Origin: an uncultured Peptococcaceae bacterium
Lineage (GTDB): Bacteria; Bacillota; Peptococcia; Peptococcales; Peptococcaceae
Assembly: GCA_900552455.1 (NCBI GenBank)
Contig: URZX01000038.1
Location: 1 to 20,876 of the forward strand
DNA: 20,876 nucleotides
Direction: 5' to 3'
This document shows positions 16,830 to 20,876 of this stretch, piece by piece. Position 1 is the stretch's first letter, and each line of letters opens with the position of its first letter. The notes under the pieces were generated by a model. The model saw only the letters and a list, made by a program, of their open reading frames with translations, had not been told where the DNA came from and ran no database searches. The translations under genes and the position numbers were made by a program.

Positions 16830-18980
16830 TCACAGTCTCTCCAGCTTCGTGCGAAAAGAGATCGCGCGCTGGGTCTGCATCCCGTCAAACTGGATGATGT
16901 GCGCCTCTTTGTCAAGATCCGCAGCCAGCACCGTGCCCTCGCCAAACACAGCGTGGCGCACGCGCTGTCCCGGCAGAAACGTGGCGTCGGCGTCGCGATC
17001 GACGAGACGCTCTGCGCTGCGCGCGTAGTGACTTTTGGCAGCGCGGACGAGGCTGTCTGGCGGCAGCGCAGTAAACGCGAGCAGCGACGGATCGATATCG
17101 AGCAGAAACCGCGACGGATAGCGCAGCGTGCCGTCAAAATTTCGCCCGTCGGCTTCTGAAAGATAAAGCCCCTTCTCCGCACGCGTCAGCGCCACAAAAG
17201 CCAGTCGTCGCTCCTCCTCCATCGCCTGCACAGTGCGCACACGACGCGACGGAAAAATGCCGTCGTTCATGCCGCAGAGGAACACATACGGAAATTCCAG
17301 CCCCTTGGCAGCATGGATGGTCATCAGCTTGACCTTATCCTCTACGTCGTCCAGATCGGCGTTGGTGAAAAGCGCCACATGTGCCAGATAATAGGGCAGC
17401 GTCACCTCTTCACCGCAGGTTGTTTCAAAAAGATAGATCGACTGCTTGAGCTCGGCGAGATTGTCGAGGCGTTCCTGGCTGCCTTCGGTGCGCAGCATCC
17501 GTTCGTAGCCAGACGCATCCAACAGCGCCGCCAACACCTCCGAAACAGGCCGCCCGTCGTAATCTGCAGCAAATTGCTCGATCAGCGCGACAAAATCGTG
17601 CGCCTTCGTGCCCTTGAACGTCGGTTCATCGAGATGGCGAACGAGGGCTTCGTAAAGGCTCGTGTGCTCGCGCTCCGCCGTCTCTTCGAGAAACGCCAGC
17701 CGCCGCTTGCCGAGATTGCGCTTCGGCACATTGACGATACGCCGGAACGAGAGATCGTCCTTGAAAACGAGCATACGCAGATAACTCAGCGCATCCTTGA
17801 TCTCCTGACGTGCAAAAAACTGCACGCCGCTGTAGATCGTGTACGGGATCTTTTCCTCAAGCAGCACCTCTTCCACCGCGCGGGTCACATAATGAGCGCG
17901 ATAGAGCACCGTCATATCCCGAAACGGCACGCCGTCCGCGCGGAGCTTTTTCATCTCGGCAACGATCCAGCGCGCCTCCTGCTCCTGGTCGTCGGCAAAA
18001 TGACAATGCACCGGCTGGCCGGACGGCAGCGTCGGGACGAGGAATTTTTTCATGCGCTGGCTGTTTTTGGCGATGAGCGAATTGGCGCAGGCAAGGATCT
18101 CCGGCGTGGAGCGATAATTTTCCATCATCATGATGGTCTGGGTTTCCGGAAAAGCCTTGTCAAAATCGAGCAGAAATTTCACATTGGCGCCGCGCCAGGT
18201 GTAGATCGTCTGGTCGGGATCGCCGACGATGAAAAGATTTTTGTGATAATCGCAGAGCACCATCATGAGATCGTATTGCAGCTGGTCGATGTCCTGAAAC
18301 TCGTCGATCATGATGTATTCCAGCCGCTCCTGCCATTTCCGGCGGATCGCCGGATTGTTCTCGAAAATGTAGAGCGAGAATTTGATGAGATCGTTGTAAT
18401 CGACGCCGAAGCATTTTTTCTCCTCGTAGAGATAGCCGTAGAAAATGATCTCGTCGGTCGCCGTCGCCTCGTCGTATTTCTGCTTCACCTGCTCCAGCGG
18501 CAGCGCCAGCATATCCTTGTAATACTCTGGTTTTTTGAACAGCTTCTGGATCTCGATCATATCCCGCGCATCGGCAAACGTGCGGTCGCGCAGCGAAAGC
18601 CCACGCTCCTCATAAATGAGGGCGAGCATGGCGTCGATGTCGTTGTTGTCGAGCACGAGGAAACGCTTAGGATAGCCGATGGCGTGGCTGTCCTCCCGCA
18701 GGATCGCATCGCAGAAGCCGTGGAAGGTGTTGATATAGCCTGTGTCGTTGTCACCGGTAAGCTGGTGGATGCGCTGGCGCATCTCTGCCGCCGACTTATT
18801 GGTAAACGTGACACAGAGGATATTCCCCGGCAGGATCCCGAGCGCGTTCACGAGATAGGCAAAGCGGTGCGAGAGCGCCCGCGTTTTGCCGCTGCCTGCG
18901 CCAGCGATCACCCGCACAATGCCCTCCGTCGTCGTCACAGCCGCGCGCTGCGCAGCGTTGAGATTTTCCAAAAGATCCAT
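16830..18980 (-). CDS. UvrD/PcrA/Rep-family superfamily 1 DNA helicase
   Basis: The 716-residue protein is an ATP-dependent 3'-5' SF1A helicase of the DNA repair and replication type. All motifs are present in order: a Q-motif with NAAQRAAV, Walker A AGAGSGKT (26-33), TFTNKSAAEM, NTFHGFC, Walker B IDEFQD (225-230), GDPDQTIYTWRG (253-264), ENYRS, TIHAAKGLEFP (554-564) and VALTRAEKGL. The C-terminal 50 residues contain GQRVRHAVFGEGTV, like the tudor-like end of PcrA. Details such as DEFQDIDQLQY in place of the PcrA-type DEYQDTNRAQY suggest it may be a paralogue (YjcD-like) rather than the essential PcrA. I therefore leave the symbol blank. The ATG at 18980 has AAGGAGGGG 5 bases upstream. It sits between tsf and pyrH, which are adjacent in most bacteria, with its own likely promoter. 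Confidence 0.93.
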   Translation of the reverse strand: MDLLENLNAAQRAAVTTTEGIVRVIAGAGSGKTRALSHRFAYLVNALGILPGNILCVTFTNKSAAEMRQRIHQLTGDNDTGYINTFHGFCDAILREDSHAIGYPKRFLVLDNNDIDAMLALIYEERGLSLRDRTFADARDMIEIQKLFKKPEYYKDMLALPLEQVKQKYDEATATDEIIFYGYLYEEKKCFGVDYNDLIKFSLYIFENNPAIRRKWQERLEYIMIDEFQDIDQLQYDLMMVLCDYHKNLFIVGDPDQTIYTWRGANVKFLLDFDKAFPETQTIMMMENYRSTPEILACANSLIAKNSQRMKKFLVPTLPSGQPVHCHFADDQEQEARWIVAEMKKLRADGVPFRDMTVLYRAHYVTRAVEEVLLEEKIPYTIYSGVQFFARQEIKDALSYLRMLVFKDDLSFRRIVNVPKRNLGKRRLAFLEETAEREHTSLYEALVRHLDEPTFKGTKAHDFVALIEQFAADYDGRPVSEVLAALLDASGYERMLRTEGSQERLDNLAELKQSIYLFETTCGEEVTLPYYLAHVALFTNADLDDVEDKVKLMTIHAAKGLEFPYVFLCGMNDGIFPSRRVRTVQAMEEERRLAFVALTRAEKGLYLSEADGRNFDGTLRYPSRFLLDIDPSLLAFTALPPDSLVRAAKSHYARSAERLVDRDADATFLPGQRVRHAVFGEGTVLAADLDKEAHIIQFDGMQTQRAISFRTKLERL

Positions 18981-19004
18981 CGTCGCCCCTCCTTTTCCAC
19001 CTCT

Positions 19005-19013
19005 ATGATAGCA
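19005..19013 (-). promoter_or_regulatory. Possible extended -10 promoter of the helicase gene
   Basis: Minus-strand TGCTATCAT is an extended -10 box 25 bases before the helicase start and immediately after the hairpin that follows tsf. The sequence at the -35 position falls inside the hairpin arm and does not match consensus. The leader would be very short but would contain the AAGGAGGGG site. Confidence 0.4.
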
Positions 19014-19016
19014 GAA

Positions 19017-19052
19017 ATCCCGGAACCGTTTCTTGAGAAACGATCCCGGGAT
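19017..19052 (-). terminator. 16-bp hairpin after tsf, probable terminator
   Basis: A 36-base hairpin with a fully paired 16-bp stem (two wobble pairs) and a TCAA tetraloop begins 20 bases after the tsf stop. The outer arms are ATCCCGG and CCGGGAT. Only a short T-run (TTTC) follows, so termination may be partial, allowing some readthrough into the helicase gene. It probably marks the end of the rpsB-tsf unit. Confidence 0.7.
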
Positions 19053-19072
19053 ATTTTGATTCTCCGAAAAGA

Positions 19073-19729
19073 TTACATACCAGCCTGTGCAGCAACTTCT
19101 GCAGCGAAGTCGTCGACACGCTTTTCAAGGCCTTCGCCCATTTCAAAACGAGCGAAACGACGAACCTTGATGTTTTCGCCGAACTGAGCGATACCTTCCT
19201 TAACATAGGTTTCGATGGTTTCGTTGTTTTCAGCACGGATGTAAACCTGATCCATGAGGCAAACTTCGCCATAGAACTTTTTGAGACGGCCTTCTACCAT
19301 CTTTTCAACGATGTTGTCTGGCTTGCCTTCGTTCTTAGCCTGAGCGATCAGGACTTCACGTTCGTGATCGAGTTCAGCCTGTGGCACTTCGTCACGGGTG
19401 ACGTATTTTGGATTTTCAGCAGCGATGTGCATAGCGATGTTCTGAGCAAATTCCTTGAAAGCATCGGTCTTTGCAACAAAGTCGGTTTCGCAGTTGACTT
19501 CGACGATAACGCCGATCTTGCCGCCCATGTGGATGTAGGAAGCAACAACGCCTTCTGCAGCGATGCGGCCGCTCTTCTTAGCGGAATCAGCGATGCCCTT
19601 TTCGCGCAGATAGTCGATGGCTTTGTCCATGTTGCCGTCGCATTCCTGGAGTGCTTTTTTGCAGTCCATCATGCCGGCGCCGGTCTTTTCACGTAATTCT
19701 TTTACCATAGAAGCAGTAACGTTTGCCAC
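19073..19729 (-). CDS. tsf: Translation elongation factor Ts, short form
   Basis: EF-Ts is the guanine-nucleotide exchange factor for EF-Tu. The 218-residue protein has the N-terminal UBA-like domain with [12 protein letters not shown] (17-28) and the core motif NCETDFVAK (79-87) that contacts EF-Tu. It is shorter than the E. coli (283) and B. subtilis (293) proteins and resembles the compact single-core forms of Thermus and cyanobacteria. The C-terminus ends normally, so this is not a truncation. The start is GTG at 19729 with a perfect AGGAGG 7 bases upstream. It follows rpsB by 92 bases, with a hairpin in between, and shares strong codon bias with rpsB. Confidence 0.97.
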   Translation of the reverse strand: MANVTASMVKELREKTGAGMMDCKKALQECDGNMDKAIDYLREKGIADSAKKSGRIAAEGVVASYIHMGGKIGVIVEVNCETDFVAKTDAFKEFAQNIAMHIAAENPKYVTRDEVPQAELDHEREVLIAQAKNEGKPDNIVEKMVEGRLKKFYGEVCLMDQVYIRAENNETIETYVKEGIAQFGENIKVRRFARFEMGEGLEKRVDDFAAEVAAQAGM

Positions 19730-19773
19730 TATAATTCCTCCTAAAAAATGTGTTAGAACGGGTAATTCATCTT

Positions 19774-19811
19774 AAAAAAGGTAACCTCATTGATCTCAAC
19801 TCGGTTACCTT
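19774..19811 (-). terminator. Intercistronic terminator/attenuator between rpsB and tsf
   Basis: On the minus strand AAGGTAACC pairs perfectly with GGTTACCTT (9 bp). A further TTGA/TCAA pairing is possible in the loop, and the stem runs into TTTTTT. It starts about 10 bases after the rpsB stop. No convincing promoter lies between it and tsf, so tsf is probably reached by partial readthrough. That would set the S2 to EF-Ts ratio. Confidence 0.8.
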
Positions 19812-19821
19812 CATCACAAAA

Positions 19822-20556
19822 TTATTCAGCGTCAGCGACTTCTTCAGCAGCTTCGGCTTCTTCAGCACCTGCAGCGCCCTGCTTAGCTTCAACAACAGCG
19901 TCAGCGATGACGGAGGTCAGGAGCTTCACGGCACGGATGGCATCGTCGTTGCCAGGAATGACATAGTCGATTTCATCCGGGTCGCAGTTGGTATCAACAA
20001 CACCAATGACTGGGATACCGAGCTTGCGTGCTTCGTGAACGGCGATCTTTTCCTTCTTAGGATCGACAACGAAGATCGCACCTGGCAGTTCAGGCATGTT
20101 CTTGATGCCGCCGAGGAAGCGTTCGAGTTTTTCCTTTTCACCGAGAAGGATTGCTTTTTCTTTCTTGGTGAGGAGTTCCATGGTCCCGTTTTCTTCCATC
20201 TTTTCGAGTTCGAAGAGACGTTTGATGCGGGTTTCGATGGTCTTGTAGTTGGTCAGCATGCCACCGAGCCATCTTTCGTTGACGTAGTATTCGCCAGCAC
20301 GGATAGCTTCTTCTTTGATGGATTCCTGAGCCTGCTTCTTGGTACCAACGAACAGGATTGGCTTCCCTTCTTCAACGACTTCCTTCACGAAATCATACGC
20401 TTCATTGATGAGCTTGACGGTTTTAGACAAGTCAATGATGTAGATCTGATTTCTTTCTGCAAAAATGTACGGCGCCATTTTAGGATTCCAGCGACGTGTT
20501 TGATGACCAAAATGTACCCCTGCTTCTAAGAGTTGTTTCATAGATACGACGGACAT
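19822..20556 (-). CDS. rpsB: 30S ribosomal protein S2
   Basis: S2 is an essential small-subunit protein, assembled late and needed for S1 binding and for mRNA binding. The 244-residue protein shows the family hallmarks: [20 protein letters not shown] at the N-terminus, the coiled-coil hairpin in the middle (about 100-150), and [12 protein letters not shown] with [15 protein letters not shown] near the C-terminal third. The tail is rich in Ala and Glu, as often seen. I chose the ATG at 20556 because AGGAGGTG lies about 5 bases upstream. The frame is open 15 codons further to an ATG at 20601, but that ATG has no ribosome binding site and its codons cover the leader. It is the first gene of the rpsB-tsf unit, with a strong promoter and a structured leader of about 110 bases. 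Confidence 0.98.
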   Translation of the reverse strand: MSVVSMKQLLEAGVHFGHQTRRWNPKMAPYIFAERNQIYIIDLSKTVKLINEAYDFVKEVVEEGKPILFVGTKKQAQESIKEEAIRAGEYYVNERWLGGMLTNYKTIETRIKRLFELEKMEENGTMELLTKKEKAILLGEKEKLERFLGGIKNMPELPGAIFVVDPKKEKIAVHEARKLGIPVIGVVDTNCDPDEIDYVIPGNDDAIRAVKLLTSVIADAVVEAKQGAAGAEEAEAAEEVADAE

Positions 20557-20607
20557 TTTGGCACCTCCTCTCTTCATTTGGATTTTTTCTTCCGGCTCCA
20601 TTTTTTA

Positions 20608-20642
20608 CGCGTCCCTCTCACCCTTGTGAGCTCCAGGGCGCG
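20608..20642 (-). promoter_or_regulatory. Structured element in the rpsB 5' leader
   Basis: The 35-base segment folds almost completely. CGCG pairs with CGCG, CCCT with AGGG (one bulged A), and after a 4-base bulge CTCAC pairs with GTGAG around an AAGG loop. It lies about 50 bases upstream of the rpsB start, within the predicted transcript, and has no T-run. Ribosomal protein genes commonly carry leaders bound by their own product, so an S2-responsive element is a reasonable but untested inference. Confidence 0.5.
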
Positions 20643-20674
20643 GAACAAAGAACCGTGTTTTTTACAACGTTAAG

Positions 20675-20703
20675 AGTATAGCATCTTTACGCCGCTGGCG
20701 CAA
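20675..20703 (-). promoter_or_regulatory. Sigma-A-type promoter of rpsB-tsf
   Basis: Minus-strand TTGCGC (20698-20703), a 17-base spacer and TATACT (20675-20680), with TGC directly before the -10 box. Transcription would begin near 20668, leaving a leader of about 110 bases before the rpsB ATG. Confidence 0.8.
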
Positions 20704-20717
20704 GTCCTTTTTCCGGG

Positions 20718-20757
20718 ATTTTCGCGGAGAATTTTCGCCAGTCGCCCAAGGCGAAAA
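20718..20757. repeat. Direct and inverted ATTTTCGC repeats upstream of the rpsB promoter
   Basis: ATTTTCGC occurs twice in the same orientation (20718-20725 and 20731-20738). The second copy forms an 8-bp inverted repeat with GGCGAAAA (20732-20739 with 20750-20757, 10-base loop). The cluster begins about 15 bases upstream of the rpsB -35 box. It could be a regulator-binding site or a UP-like region, or simply sequence following the upstream terminator. Confidence 0.4.
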
Positions 20758-20759
20758 AC

Positions 20760-20792
20760 AAAAAAACGTCTGTCCCTCTAAAGAGACAGACG
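20760..20792 (-). terminator. Intrinsic terminator of a gene to the right of the window
   Basis: On the minus strand CGTCTGTC pairs with GACAGACG, extended by three inner pairs around a 4-base loop. Seven T residues follow, then G and five more T. It is a textbook terminator for transcription entering from the right, so rpsB is insulated from its upstream neighbour. Confidence 0.9.
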
Positions 20793-20805
20793 CCAGACTG
20801 TAGAT

Positions 20806-20840
20806 AAACCCTATTTTGGCGTCTAGCCAAAATAGGGTTT
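20806..20840. terminator. Perfect 15-bp hairpin, possible second or bidirectional terminator
   Basis: The arms AAACCCTATTTTGGC and GCCAAAATAGGGTTT pair without a mismatch around a 5-base loop. T-runs on either side are short (TTTT then C on plus; TTT then A on minus), so its efficiency as a terminator is uncertain. It lies 13 bases before the next terminator. The outermost 36 bases of the window (20841-20876) contain no gene I can support. Confidence 0.6.
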
Positions 20841-20876
20841 TCTCATTTCTTCATAGAAGATCACAAAAAATAGGCA

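Noticed and set aside
17313..19187. Plus-strand open frame of 624 codons opposite the helicase gene
   Set aside because: It is antisense to a complete SF1 helicase. Its translation is rich in Arg, His, Val and Asp with no recognisable motif, typical of a reverse-frame shadow.
20823..20876. Short minus-strand frame from the window edge ending at TAG in the hairpin loop (18 codons), as a gene end or leader peptide
   Set aside because: Too short to judge. It runs into a perfect hairpin, codes for no recognisable motif, and has no visible ribosome site.

Overview
This window carries fourteen protein-coding genes, all on the minus strand. Apart from one secreted protein they are core housekeeping and metabolic genes. 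I see no tRNA, rRNA, CRISPR array, insertion sequence or phage gene. The organism looks like a strictly anaerobic Firmicute. The reasons are a Gram-positive-type PolC replicase, strong AGGAGG-type ribosome binding sites, the order rpsB-tsf-pyrH-frr-uppS-cdsA-dxr-rseP-ispG-proS-polC, the MEP isoprenoid pathway, and a pyruvate:ferredoxin oxidoreductase. Moderately high GC, a short EF-Ts and a secreted copper-amine-oxidase-N-domain protein fit Negativicutes (the Acidaminococcus, Megasphaera or Selenomonas kind). That placement is an inference and was not tested by phylogeny.

Layout in the direction of transcription (right to left). (1) 20876-20557: tandem hairpin terminators, an inverted repeat, a strong promoter and a structured leader, ahead of rpsB. 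(2) rpsB, then a hairpin plus T-run between the genes, then tsf and a 16-bp hairpin. (3) A UvrD/PcrA-family helicase gene placed between tsf and pyrH. (4) pyrH-frr with its own promoter and terminator. (5) uppS-cdsA-dxr-rseP-ispG, tightly packed, ending in a terminator. (6) A single gene for an exported copper-amine-oxidase-N-domain protein. (7) proS-polC with its own promoter. (8) nifJ with its own promoter and terminator.

Functionally, rpsB, tsf, frr, pyrH and proS serve translation and nucleotide supply. dxr and ispG are two steps of isoprenoid synthesis, whose product UppS elongates to the undecaprenyl carrier. CdsA makes CDP-diacylglycerol for phospholipids, and RseP is an intramembrane protease. 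PolC and the helicase serve DNA replication and repair, and NifJ is central to fermentation.

The most notable observation is that PolC is about 1241 residues and lacks the DnaQ-like 3'-5' exonuclease normally inserted in its PHP domain, while the PHP metal-ligand set looks complete. The other points of interest are regulatory: the rpsB leader, the rpsB/tsf attenuator-like hairpin, and hairpins at the right edge that could pair in alternative ways. I found no clear novel multi-gene system.
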